A stretch of 64,000 nt of DNA from Fen-1258 sp947085815 (GTDB lineage: Bacteria; Bacteroidota; Ignavibacteria; Ignavibacteriales; Melioribacteraceae): positions 8,847 to 72,846 of the forward strand of contig CAMTXU010000034.1 of assembly GCA_947085815.1 (NCBI GenBank), given 5' to 3'. Both the position numbers and the translations under genes were made by a program. Below are positions 26,784 through 34,651 of the stretch, in pieces. The first letter of the stretch is position 1, and every line of letters begins with the position of its first letter. The notes below the pieces were generated by a model. The model worked only from the letters and a program-made list of their open reading frames with translations, had not been told where the DNA came from and searched no databases.

Positions 26784-27998
26784 ATGAAAATAAAATATTT
26801 TTATACCGTCTTTGTTCTTTCCCTCATATGTTTTTTGACGATTGCAGCTATTAGCCAGGTTGAGATCATTGAACAGGGGAAAACGAACAAAGAAGTAATT
26901 AAATTTTCTCACAAAGTTCATAAAGAAGTAACTGATTGCGCATCTTGCCATACCGGTGCTGCCGAAAGTAGCACTTTAAGTACACGGTTACTTCCGGAAA
27001 AATCCGTTTGTGCAACTTGCCATGATGTAAATGACGAGAAGAATTGTACACAATGCCATTACGATGAAAAATATGAACCGCTAATTCAAAAAGAACCGGA
27101 ATTGATCTTCAATCATAAATTTCATTTAACCGGTCAAAAACTTGAATGCGAATCGTGTCATAAGGGTTTGAGTGATGTTGATTATAGTTTCGAATCTGTT
27201 GCATCAAAACCGGCAATGATGATTTGCAATGATTGCCACAACGGAAGCGGAAGCGCTATCGCAACCACCGCTTGCGAGTCTTGCCATATATCTACGGTTG
27301 GGTTAATTCCTCAAGATCATAAGCAAGTTTCCTTCCTAAAATTTCACAAATTTAGCGCGACAAAAGAGAATTCACAGTGTCAAATGTGCCATGATAATTC
27401 TTTTTGCGAATCGTGCCATGTTTCTACTACTATGATTCCGGAGAATAATACAAAACGAAATTTCTTCACTCCATATTCTCCTCACAAATTTGTTGATAAC
27501 ACAAAGCAACAAAATATTACGCGTGTACATGATCTTAATTACCGCTTTACTCACGGAATTGATCTGAAGGGTAAAACGAGCGAGTGTCAAACGTGCCATC
27601 AGACAGAAACATTCTGCGCGGAGTGTCATGATTCAAAAACGAGAGATTTTGCTTTGGAGGGAAATGTTCCGGCGTCTCATAGAGCACCAAATTTTGTAAC
27701 TGTTGGTGTTGGAACGGGCGGCGGACAACACGCAATTCTTGCAAGAAGAGATATTGAAAGATGTTCTTCATGCCATGATCTTCAAGGCGCAGATCAAAAC
27801 TGTATTTTATGCCACGTGGATAGTGATGGTATTAAAGGTACAAATCCAAAGACTCACGTAAGAAATTTCAGAAGTGATTTAAGTGATGGTGATTGGCATA
27901 AGGATCGTGGATCAGTTTGTTATTCATGTCATACTGATGCAAATGCTCGCCCGGAAGGAACCAAGGGAATTGGTTTCTGCGGCTACTGTCATAAATAA
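26784..27998 (+). CDS. 14-heme periplasmic c-type cytochrome
   Basis: 404 residues with a signal peptide (hydrophobic to about residue 25). Fourteen CxxCH sites are counted, from CASCH to the terminal CGYCHK. Several single histidines in FSHKVH, FNHKFH and FTHGID patterns could be distal ligands. The repeated FxHxxH-then-CxxCH pattern fits class III/c7-type domains. It starts 6 bp after the beta-barrel gene, so the two are translationally linked. A role as the periplasmic partner of the barrel is plausible. Confidence 0.9.
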   Translation: MKIKYFYTVFVLSLICFLTIAAISQVEIIEQGKTNKEVIKFSHKVHKEVTDCASCHTGAAESSTLSTRLLPEKSVCATCHDVNDEKNCTQCHYDEKYEPLIQKEPELIFNHKFHLTGQKLECESCHKGLSDVDYSFESVASKPAMMICNDCHNGSGSAIATTACESCHISTVGLIPQDHKQVSFLKFHKFSATKENSQCQMCHDNSFCESCHVSTTMIPENNTKRNFFTPYSPHKFVDNTKQQNITRVHDLNYRFTHGIDLKGKTSECQTCHQTETFCAECHDSKTRDFALEGNVPASHRAPNFVTVGVGTGGGQHAILARRDIERCSSCHDLQGADQNCILCHVDSDGIKGTNPKTHVRNFRSDLSDGDWHKDRGSVCYSCHTDANARPEGTKGIGFCGYCHK

Positions 27999-28021
27999 AA
28001 ATTATAACTCTTGGATAGAAT

Positions 28022-29035
28022 ATGAGATATTCAAAATTTTATTTGATTTTAATACTAACTCTCGGATTGATCTCTTTTTCTTGCAGTGATTTACAACAGG
28101 ATATTACACCTCCGTCGAAAGTAAGTGTTCATGGCGTCAGCGTTTATAATCCTTCTTCCGCCACATATCATGGATTAAGTGTAAAAGAGAAAACATTAGA
28201 AAGCTGTAAACAATGTCACGCTCCCGATTTTAGCGGAGGCATTTCTCAAGTAAGCTGTAATAGTTGTCATCCTGCTTTAAAAATTCATCAAAGTGATATC
28301 AACAATCCTACTTCAACTGGATTTCACGGAAGATATATTGCATCAAAAAATTGGAGTATGAGTTCATGTACTTTATGCCATGGTTCTAATTACGCCGGCG
28401 GCGTTGCAAGTCCTTCATGCAACACTTGTCATAAAAATCCTGGCGGACCAGAAGCATGCAATACATGTCACGGAAGTTTTTCAAATCCAACATTGATCGC
28501 TCCTCCAACAGATTTAGCACGAAATATCGATACAAAATTTGCGGGTGTAGGCGCCCATTCAAACCATTTAATCAATGCAAAAATGGGAGCTGTAACAGTT
28601 TGCAATGATTGTCATATTGTTCCCACATCTTATTTTTCCGCAAGCCATATCGACAATTCTCCAAATGCAGAGCTTTTTTTCCAGAAGAAGAATGCGTATG
28701 AAATTGGTAATGCTTCTTATGATTCTGGGTCGAACAAATGCTCAAACACTTATTGCCACGGTGGATTTGCTTTCAACAAGGCGACCTCACAATATCCATT
28801 TGCATACAGTGCAGATAAAATAGAGGGAAATAATTTTCAGCCAATATGGACTAAAGTTGATGGCACTCAGATCGCTTGCGGTTCTTGCCATGGTCTTCCT
28901 CCTAAAGGTCACCTGGATTCCACACTGGAAAGCTGCGCAACTTGTCATATTGGTGTTGTGGATAAGTTCGGAAAAATTATTGATGCAACCAAGCACATGA
29001 ATAGGAAAGTAAACGTATTTAGTTTAGAGTATTGA
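28022..29035 (+). CDS. 9-heme lipoprotein cytochrome with one CX4CH site
   Basis: 337 residues. The lipobox is LGLISFSC (Cys about residue 21), predicting lipid attachment. Eight CxxCH sites plus one wide site CSNTYCH are present. The latter recalls the CxxxxCH...CxxCH domain of Geobacter outer-membrane cytochromes, where the wide motif also binds c-type heme. The N-terminal YHG/FHG repeats (TYHGLSV, GFHGRYI) supply distal histidines. It follows the 14-heme gene by 23 bp and ends 16 bp before a strong terminator. Probably the outermost cytochrome of this module. Confidence 0.9.
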   Translation: MRYSKFYLILILTLGLISFSCSDLQQDITPPSKVSVHGVSVYNPSSATYHGLSVKEKTLESCKQCHAPDFSGGISQVSCNSCHPALKIHQSDINNPTSTGFHGRYIASKNWSMSSCTLCHGSNYAGGVASPSCNTCHKNPGGPEACNTCHGSFSNPTLIAPPTDLARNIDTKFAGVGAHSNHLINAKMGAVTVCNDCHIVPTSYFSASHIDNSPNAELFFQKKNAYEIGNASYDSGSNKCSNTYCHGGFAFNKATSQYPFAYSADKIEGNNFQPIWTKVDGTQIACGSCHGLPPKGHLDSTLESCATCHIGVVDKFGKIIDATKHMNRKVNVFSLEY

Positions 29036-29050
29036 TATAGCTTTTTTATT

Positions 29051-29076
29051 AAGCCGCTTTCGAGCGGCTTTTTTTT
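29051..29076 (+). terminator. Rho-independent terminator with UUCG loop
   Basis: AAGCCGCT (29051-29058) and AGCGGCTT (29063-29070) form a perfect 8-bp stem closed by a TTCG tetraloop, followed by six T. It ends the cytochrome transcript from 25509 or earlier. Confidence 0.92.
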
Positions 29077-29085
29077 ACACTTAGT

Positions 29086-29113
29086 TGAAACAATTTTGGA
29101 ACAGTGAAACAAA
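29086..29113 (+). promoter_or_regulatory. Two TGAAACAA half-sites before the sigma-54 activator
   Basis: TGAAACAA at 29086-29093 and TGAAACAAA at 29105-29113, 19 bp apart. The same GAAACA/TGTTTC word forms palindromes downstream of this gene, so autoregulation by the encoded activator is plausible. The second copy abuts the start codon at 29114. Confidence 0.45.
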
Positions 29114-30469
29114 ATGCCCATTAGCGATAACCTCAAAGACCACATACTAGATTCGATTGCCGAAGGTGTCTTTACAGTCGATAAAAATTTTAGAATAAAT
29201 TTTTTTAATAAAGCTGCAGAAATAATAACCGGACAAAACAGGAGTGAAGTTATCGGCAAATTTTGTAAACACGTTTTCCGCTCAAAAGTGTGCTTTACAG
29301 ATTGTCCGATTGCAATGGTTTTGCAAACTCAAAAAAATATTTATGATTTTGAATCGAACATTAAAACCTACTCCGGTAACGATAAACCTATCAAATTAAA
29401 CGCTGCAGTTCTTTATAATGAATCGAACGAACCTACCGGCGGAATTATATCTTTTAGAGATCTAAGTTTATACGAAGCAATTGGAATGGATTTACAGAAA
29501 GAGACACAATTCCACGGAATGATTGGCCACAGTAAGCAGATGAAAGATATTTTTGGACTCATTGAAGAAATTGCCGAAACTGACGCTCCGGTATTTATTC
29601 TGGGTGAGTCCGGTACAGGTAAGGAATTAGTCGCTAATGCTATTCAAAAGTTGTCCGAACGAAAAGAACATCCCTTTGTAAAAATAAATTGCTCGGTTTT
29701 TCCTTCCAACTTATTGGCGAGTGAATTATTTGGGCATGTTAAAGGTGCATTCACCGATGCAATCAAAGACCGCCCAGGAAGATTTGAAGTTGCTGAAAAG
29801 GGAACAATATTTTTAGATGAGGTCGCTGAGATGCCTCTTCAAATGCAGATTCAGCTTCTACGTGTACTTCAGGAGGGAACATTCGAAAGAGTTGGAGAAT
29901 CTGTAACCCGCATGGCAAACGTTAGGGTGATTGCCGCAACTAACATAAATATTGGAGAGGCATTAAAAAAAGGACAATTCAGAGAAGATCTTTATTACCG
30001 GCTGAATGTAATTCCTATTGAAATTCCTCCTCTTCGTAATAGACCGGAAGACATCGTTCCTCTTATCAAACATTTCCTTAACAAGTTTTCCCTCTTCTAC
30101 AAAAAACCTATCTCCGAGATCGAAGAAAAAGCAATCGACTTTTTATTAAAGTATACATGGCCAGGAAATATTCGCGAGCTCGAAAATGTAATTGAATATG
30201 CTTTTGTTAGAACTACAAAGAAAAATATTATTGAAGCATCAAAGCTCCCCCCTTCAATAACAGAGAACAGTAAACCAAACCAGACAAAAATCATTTCTGA
30301 ATTTTCTTCGGATTCAAAAGAGCGCGCGGATTTATTAATTGCTCTTGAGAAGAACCTATGGAACAAGAGCAAAACCGCAATGGAATTAAAACTTGGCAGA
30401 ACAACGCTCTGGCGGAAAATGAAAAAATTCGGATTAATTTATGCTGGAGTGTTTCAGTGTTTCATTTAG
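29114..30469 (+). CDS. Sigma-54-dependent activator (PAS-AAA+-Fis)
   Basis: 451 residues. An N-terminal PAS domain (about 5-120) contains CKHVFRSKVCFTDCP, three cysteines that could bind a metal or act as a redox switch. The AAA+ domain (about 135-370) has Walker A GESGTGKE, the sigma-54 contact loop GAFTDA (a variant of GAFTGA), Walker B GTIFLDEVAEM and the arginine-finger region REDLYYRL. A Fis-type helix-turn-helix sits at about 405-440 (NKSKTAMELKLGRTTLWRKM). No receiver domain, so activity is controlled by PAS. It lies between two cytochrome genes; palindromes and a -24/-12 promoter follow at once. No strong ribosome site is seen. Confidence 0.93.
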   Translation: MPISDNLKDHILDSIAEGVFTVDKNFRINFFNKAAEIITGQNRSEVIGKFCKHVFRSKVCFTDCPIAMVLQTQKNIYDFESNIKTYSGNDKPIKLNAAVLYNESNEPTGGIISFRDLSLYEAIGMDLQKETQFHGMIGHSKQMKDIFGLIEEIAETDAPVFILGESGTGKELVANAIQKLSERKEHPFVKINCSVFPSNLLASELFGHVKGAFTDAIKDRPGRFEVAEKGTIFLDEVAEMPLQMQIQLLRVLQEGTFERVGESVTRMANVRVIAATNINIGEALKKGQFREDLYYRLNVIPIEIPPLRNRPEDIVPLIKHFLNKFSLFYKKPISEIEEKAIDFLLKYTWPGNIRELENVIEYAFVRTTKKNIIEASKLPPSITENSKPNQTKIISEFSSDSKERADLLIALEKNLWNKSKTAMELKLGRTTLWRKMKKFGLIYAGVFQCFI

Positions 30470-30476
30470 ATGAAAC
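30451..30476 (+). promoter_or_regulatory. Candidate enhancer site: GTTTCAT palindrome
   Basis: GTTTCAT (30459-30465) and ATGAAAC (30470-30476) are perfect inverted repeats with a 4-bp spacer, plus an extra GTTTCA at 30451-30456. The site overlaps the last codons of the activator gene and is about 130 bp upstream of the sigma-54 promoter, a normal enhancer distance. Confidence 0.65.
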
Positions 30477-30523
30477 GTGTTCCAATTAGCGAAAACAGCC
30501 CTTATTCAAATTAATTACTCTTT

Positions 30524-30561
30524 TGAAACAGCTATTAAGTCCCATTGAAACAAATTGTTTC
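30524..30561 (+). promoter_or_regulatory. Candidate enhancer site: GAAACAA palindrome
   Basis: GAAACAA (30547-30553), A, TTGTTTC (30555-30561): a perfect 7-bp inverted repeat around one base. A single TGAAACA lies at 30524-30530. Same word as at 29086 and 30459, and about 45 bp before the -24 element. Confidence 0.65.
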
Positions 30562-30603
30562 TCACTCTCCAAATAATAAGACAATTTAATACAATTTTGC
30601 GCA

Positions 30604-30619
30604 TGGCATTGTAATTGTA
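30604..30619 (+). promoter_or_regulatory. Sigma-54 (-24/-12) promoter
   Basis: TGGCATTGTAATTGTA aligns with the consensus TGGCACG-N4-TTGCW: GG and TTG fall at the right spacing, with T replacing C in the -12 GC. It lies about 40 bp before the ATG of the 11-heme lipoprotein and directly after the activator gene and its palindromes. Confidence 0.65.
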
Positions 30620-30655
30620 AAAACTGCATTACTAATTCGCAAATTTTTTACAGAA

Positions 30656-32041
30656 ATGCCGGGCAACAAGATGAAAAACAAAATTTTATTATTCATTTTT
30701 TACTTCATTTCAATTTTGATTTTAATAAGCTGTGCCGATAAGACAACTGAAGATCCAATTGATCCAGATGTCCAGCCGGTAAAATCCATTGCCTCTTGTG
30801 AGGGATGCCACACTAACTATAATACTTTGAAAAACAACTACACTCCGGATCCACCAGCTGAAAGTGGCGGATGCGGTGGTGACTCACCTCATTTCGAACC
30901 ATACGATCGGGTTTATCTTGGTGGAGAGGGATATCAGACATTTAAGAAAGATATTCATGGAAAAATGCCCTGCGTTACGTGCCACAATGGAGTTGATGGA
31001 ACCAGCGATAAGTCAAAAGCACATTCGGGAAATTTCATTAAGAAACCTTCTTCACGCAGCGACTCAAAATGCGCTACCTGTCACCCTGATATTTACAACC
31101 GTACGAAAAATAGTTTACATGAACAGGGCTGGGGACAGAAATCGATGGTCGCTCTCCGTTCCGGATTATCTAATATTCCCACAGGTTTTGATCAGTTATC
31201 TACTACAATGAAAGCAGGGTACGATAAGAACTGTGGAAAGTGTCATGCATCATGCGGTGATTGCCATGTTAATAGACCATTAGCTGGCGGTGGCGGATTA
31301 AGTAACGGACATATGTTCACCAAGAAGCCCGATATGCGTGGAATTTGCGTTACCTGTCATGTTAGCAGAGGCGGACATGCATATTTTGGACAAGCAGTTG
31401 GAACTGTACCGGATGTTCACTTAACGAAAAAACAATTCACATGCCTAAATTGCCATACTCAAAATGAAGTTCATGGTGATGGTAATATATATGATCAACG
31501 CTACAAAATGGGGATGCTTCCAAAATGCCAGAATTGTCATACCGGACTAGAAAAAAGTAATACATATCATCAAGCGCATCTAAGTTCGTTCTCATGTAAC
31601 ACATGTCATTCTCAGGATTATAATAATTGCGGAAGCTGTCACATTGGTGGAGCAGGCGCACGTGTTGCATCTTATCAAGGCTTCAAAATAGGAATGAATC
31701 CAATACCTGAAACCAAAACTTTTAAGTATGCCGTTTTAAGACAATCTTTAATGGCACCGGATAGTTGGAGTAATTACGGTGTGGCAACGCTTTCAAAATT
31801 TGACGTTAAACCAACTTATAAATATGCTACACCACATAATATTATTCGATGGACTACACGCACTCAAGTTGCCTCTGGCAAGGCTTGCTACGACGCATGC
31901 CATATCATGAAAAATACCGACGGCTCATTTAGAAATAAACAACTTTATTTATTCAAGAGTGATCTTCAAAGCTGGGAGATAAACGCTACCCAATCTATCG
32001 CTGTTGACGGCAAGCTTCCTTCAAGCTGGGGAGTGAAGTAA
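30656..32041 (+). CDS. Multiheme lipoprotein cytochrome (10 CxxCH plus one CX3CH)
   Basis: 461 residues. A second in-frame ATG at 30671 gives a tidier signal (MKNKILLFIF). The lipobox ISILILISC predicts an anchored lipoprotein. Ten CxxCH sites run from CEGCH to CGSCH, and a C-terminal CYDACH has three residues between cysteines. A glycine-rich GGGGLSNGH loop and HG pairs supply extra histidines. It stands behind the -24/-12 promoter, so it is the likely main target of the sigma-54 activator. A rhodanese-type lipoprotein gene follows, with 65 bp between the stop and its start. The substrate is unknown. Confidence 0.9.
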   Translation: MPGNKMKNKILLFIFYFISILILISCADKTTEDPIDPDVQPVKSIASCEGCHTNYNTLKNNYTPDPPAESGGCGGDSPHFEPYDRVYLGGEGYQTFKKDIHGKMPCVTCHNGVDGTSDKSKAHSGNFIKKPSSRSDSKCATCHPDIYNRTKNSLHEQGWGQKSMVALRSGLSNIPTGFDQLSTTMKAGYDKNCGKCHASCGDCHVNRPLAGGGGLSNGHMFTKKPDMRGICVTCHVSRGGHAYFGQAVGTVPDVHLTKKQFTCLNCHTQNEVHGDGNIYDQRYKMGMLPKCQNCHTGLEKSNTYHQAHLSSFSCNTCHSQDYNNCGSCHIGGAGARVASYQGFKIGMNPIPETKTFKYAVLRQSLMAPDSWSNYGVATLSKFDVKPTYKYATPHNIIRWTTRTQVASGKACYDACHIMKNTDGSFRNKQLYLFKSDLQSWEINATQSIAVDGKLPSSWGVK

Positions 32042-32106
32042 TGTTTAACACAATTATAAAATTGGATATTCAATCAACACTAAACAATCACAAAGGAGTA
32101 AAAACA

Positions 32107-33120
32107 ATGAAACTTCGTAATCTTTTTTATTTGATAATGATTCTTCCCTTCTTATTCATTTACACCGGTTGCAGCAAAACCGATGACCCGGTTACACCAC
32201 CTGTAACTGTAAATGAAGCTCAAGTTCTTGCAGAGTATTTTGAAGCAAACGGAGATTTTTTGAATGTAACAGCTCCTGCTGTAATCACAGCCGCTGATGT
32301 AAATTCTTTACGTTTAACAAATCCTACAAAGCTTTTAGTTATTGATGTTCGCAGCGCAGCTGATTTTGCCGCCAAAGGGCGAATTGCAGGAGCTGTACAA
32401 GTTGACCTAAAAAATATTGTTACTTATATGAAGACCGCAAATTCAACTTCTTATGAAAAAGTTGTAATTGCCTGTTATTCGGGACAGACAGCAGGTTATG
32501 CAGTATCGCTTTTGAGACTTTTAGGTTACACAAATGTATTCTCCTTGAAATGGGGAATGTCATCCTGGAATGCTGATTGCGCTACTTCTTGGGCAGCTCC
32601 AAACATCGGAAATAATTATACAGGTTTCGTAACAACCCCTACAACTAAAGCAGCGGCAGGTAGTTTACCAACTCTTAACACAGGTAAAACAACCGGAAAA
32701 GAAATTCTTGAAGAAAGAATCAATCAACTTCTTGCTACAACAAGCGCAAGCCCATTTGATGATATAAAAATTGCTTGGAGTACTGTCACAGGCGCTCTTT
32801 CCAACTACTACATTGTTAATTACTGGGTACAGACAGATTATGACAAAGGTCATTTACCGGGTGCTATTCAGTACACACCAAAAGTAGACCTTAAACTATC
32901 TGCTAACTTGAAAACTTTACCGACCAACAAAACTATCGTTCTTTATTGCTATACAGGACAGACATCGGCACAAGTAGTTACAATTCTAAAACTTTTAGGA
33001 TATGATGCAAAATCTTTATTATATGGCGTTAACAGTATGAACTACGATTGGATGGCTACTGCCGGAATTGCAAATCAATGGAAAACGACAGAAGTTAATA
33101 CTTTTCCGTATGTTAAGTAA
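32107..33120 (+). CDS. Double-rhodanese lipoprotein
   Basis: 337 residues from the ATG at 32107, which has AAAGGAG upstream and begins the lipoprotein signal (MKLRNLFYLIM...IYTGC). A frame extending back to 32041 lacks these. Two rhodanese domains are visible: the first with VIDVRSAADFAAKGRIAGA and active loop CYSGQTAG, the second with DKGHLPGAIQY and loop CYTGQTSA. Both retain the catalytic cysteine. The second lacks the usual D-R pair before the GHLPGA motif. Rhodaneses carry persulfide sulfur; an exported, lipid-anchored one next to a multiheme lipoprotein suggests periplasmic or surface sulfur chemistry, but this is inference. Confidence 0.88.
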   Translation: MKLRNLFYLIMILPFLFIYTGCSKTDDPVTPPVTVNEAQVLAEYFEANGDFLNVTAPAVITAADVNSLRLTNPTKLLVIDVRSAADFAAKGRIAGAVQVDLKNIVTYMKTANSTSYEKVVIACYSGQTAGYAVSLLRLLGYTNVFSLKWGMSSWNADCATSWAAPNIGNNYTGFVTTPTTKAAAGSLPTLNTGKTTGKEILEERINQLLATTSASPFDDIKIAWSTVTGALSNYYIVNYWVQTDYDKGHLPGAIQYTPKVDLKLSANLKTLPTNKTIVLYCYTGQTSAQVVTILKLLGYDAKSLLYGVNSMNYDWMATAGIANQWKTTEVNTFPYVK

Positions 33121-33203
33121 ATTTTAATAATCATTTTGGGGAAATCTCTTTCTTTTTAGATATTTCCCTTCTTATATTCATTTTAGATTTAGTCAGGTTG
33201 AAA

Positions 33204-33668
33204 ATGAGCGAGATGTTAGGCAATCAATATTTTATGGCCCGAAATTATCCGGCTGCTCAGAGGGAATTGGAAGAAGTAATTCTAAAAGATCCGTTAAATA
33301 GATCAGCAAAGAAAAAACTTGTTGTGTGTTATACTCAAACGGAAAAAGTTAAAGAAGCAATTCAATTTTTTAATGAACTGATTTCAGAAGACATTGAATT
33401 TGTTGTTAAGTCGCACCCCATCGAGGATGACTGCCCCTGTCCGGAATTAGTAGAAAAAATTGAAATGCAAAAATTAGCAGACTCCGATTCGGTTAACTAC
33501 AACCTCATACTTGGAATCATTTGGGTTTATTGCGATATCCGCAGATCAATCGATTACTTTTTTAGGGCAAGAGATCTTGCACCCGGCGATAAAAGAATAG
33601 ATTTAACTATCAGTTTAATTTCAGATTACCTTGCCAAACTGAGCGAGCACGTTAATCACACTCAATAA
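33204..33668 (+). CDS. Small TPR-like protein
   Basis: 154 residues from the ATG at 33204 (a TTG at 33198 is also in frame). The N-terminal 60 residues read as a tetratricopeptide pair: GNQYFMARNYPAAQRELEEV, then CYTQTEKVKEAIQFF. A middle segment EDDCPCPELVEK contains a CPC pair. A further helical repeat follows (YFFRARDLAPGDKRID). No signal peptide, so cytoplasmic. Its place between the rhodanese lipoprotein and the heme cluster gives no clear job; assembly or protein-contact roles are typical for TPR proteins. Confidence 0.7.
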   Translation: MSEMLGNQYFMARNYPAAQRELEEVILKDPLNRSAKKKLVVCYTQTEKVKEAIQFFNELISEDIEFVVKSHPIEDDCPCPELVEKIEMQKLADSDSVNYNLILGIIWVYCDIRRSIDYFFRARDLAPGDKRIDLTISLISDYLAKLSEHVNHTQ

Positions 33669-33816
33669 GAAAGAATCTCCTCTTCTCAACTTAAATCTGA
33701 TCCGTACAATTCCCATTTTATTTTAAAGGGGGATTTTGGGGCGGCTTTTTGTTAATTTTGAAACCACAAAATTATCTTTTTCCTCATTTGTGTCTCTAAT
33801 AATAACTTGAGAGTCT

Positions 33817-34641
33817 ATGCTAGCACCTATAAATATTTTGAATCTTCTTCTTCCTCTCTTTTACACCATTGCGTTTGTAACATACAGCTACGATTTCTAC
33901 AATGAGAAGAAAATTGTAAGCAATTCAAAGCGTATAGTTCTCTTCATAACTCTCTTACTGCACACTTTTTATCTGATATCACGAACGATAGAATATAATC
34001 ATCCGCCAATAACCAATAAATTCGAAATCTTCTCGATTATAGCCTTCTCAATCGGATTTTCATATTTTGTCCTTGAACTATTAACAGACATCCGCGGCAC
34101 CGGCGCATTCATCATTTTATTCTCGTTAGTGTTCCAGGCTATCTCCTCAATTTTTATTGAGCACTCTTATATTGTTCCGGAAGTTTTAAGGAACCGTCTT
34201 CTTGGTCTCCATGTAATAAATGCATTGCTCGGTTATTCCGGCATAACAATTTCCGCAGTTTATGGACTGCTCTATATGCTCCTTTATAAAAACTTGAAAA
34301 CAAATAAGTTTGGTTTGATCTTCGATAGACTGCCCAGTCTGGAAATTCTTGAGAAACTAAGTTTCTATTCGATGGTGATTGGATTTGTACTTCTTACATT
34401 TGCGATAGTTATTGGAATAATATGGCTACCCAGCGCTTTTCCTAAATTTAGTTATTTTGATCCGAAGCTTACGGGCACTCTCTTCGTGTGGATTGTATTC
34501 GGATCAGGCATAATAAGTAAAATCTTCGGCAGTTTATTCGGCAAGAAAGTAATTCTTTTTTCTTTAATTGGATTTGGCGTGGCAATATTATCTTTGATAA
34601 TTACAAACACATTAGCGACCACATTCCACTCGTTTTATTGA
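33817..34641 (+). CDS. CcsA/HemX-like membrane protein
   Basis: 274 residues, about eight hydrophobic helices. It resembles the cytochrome c assembly (CcsA/ResC) and HemX family, seen in the position before hemA in many genomes. Features are HVINALLGYSGITISAVYGLLYMLLY in the middle and histidines at the membrane faces (HTFYLISRTIEYNHPPITNKFE). The short form without the full tryptophan-rich WWD loop is nearer HemX, an accessory that influences glutamyl-tRNA reductase, than to a complete heme-handling synthase. It lies 10 bp before hemA, so they are one operon. Confidence 0.8.
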   Translation: MLAPINILNLLLPLFYTIAFVTYSYDFYNEKKIVSNSKRIVLFITLLLHTFYLISRTIEYNHPPITNKFEIFSIIAFSIGFSYFVLELLTDIRGTGAFIILFSLVFQAISSIFIEHSYIVPEVLRNRLLGLHVINALLGYSGITISAVYGLLYMLLYKNLKTNKFGLIFDRLPSLEILEKLSFYSMVIGFVLLTFAIVIGIIWLPSAFPKFSYFDPKLTGTLFVWIVFGSGIISKIFGSLFGKKVILFSLIGFGVAILSLIITNTLATTFHSFY

Positions 34642-34651
34642 AAGTTTTGAA

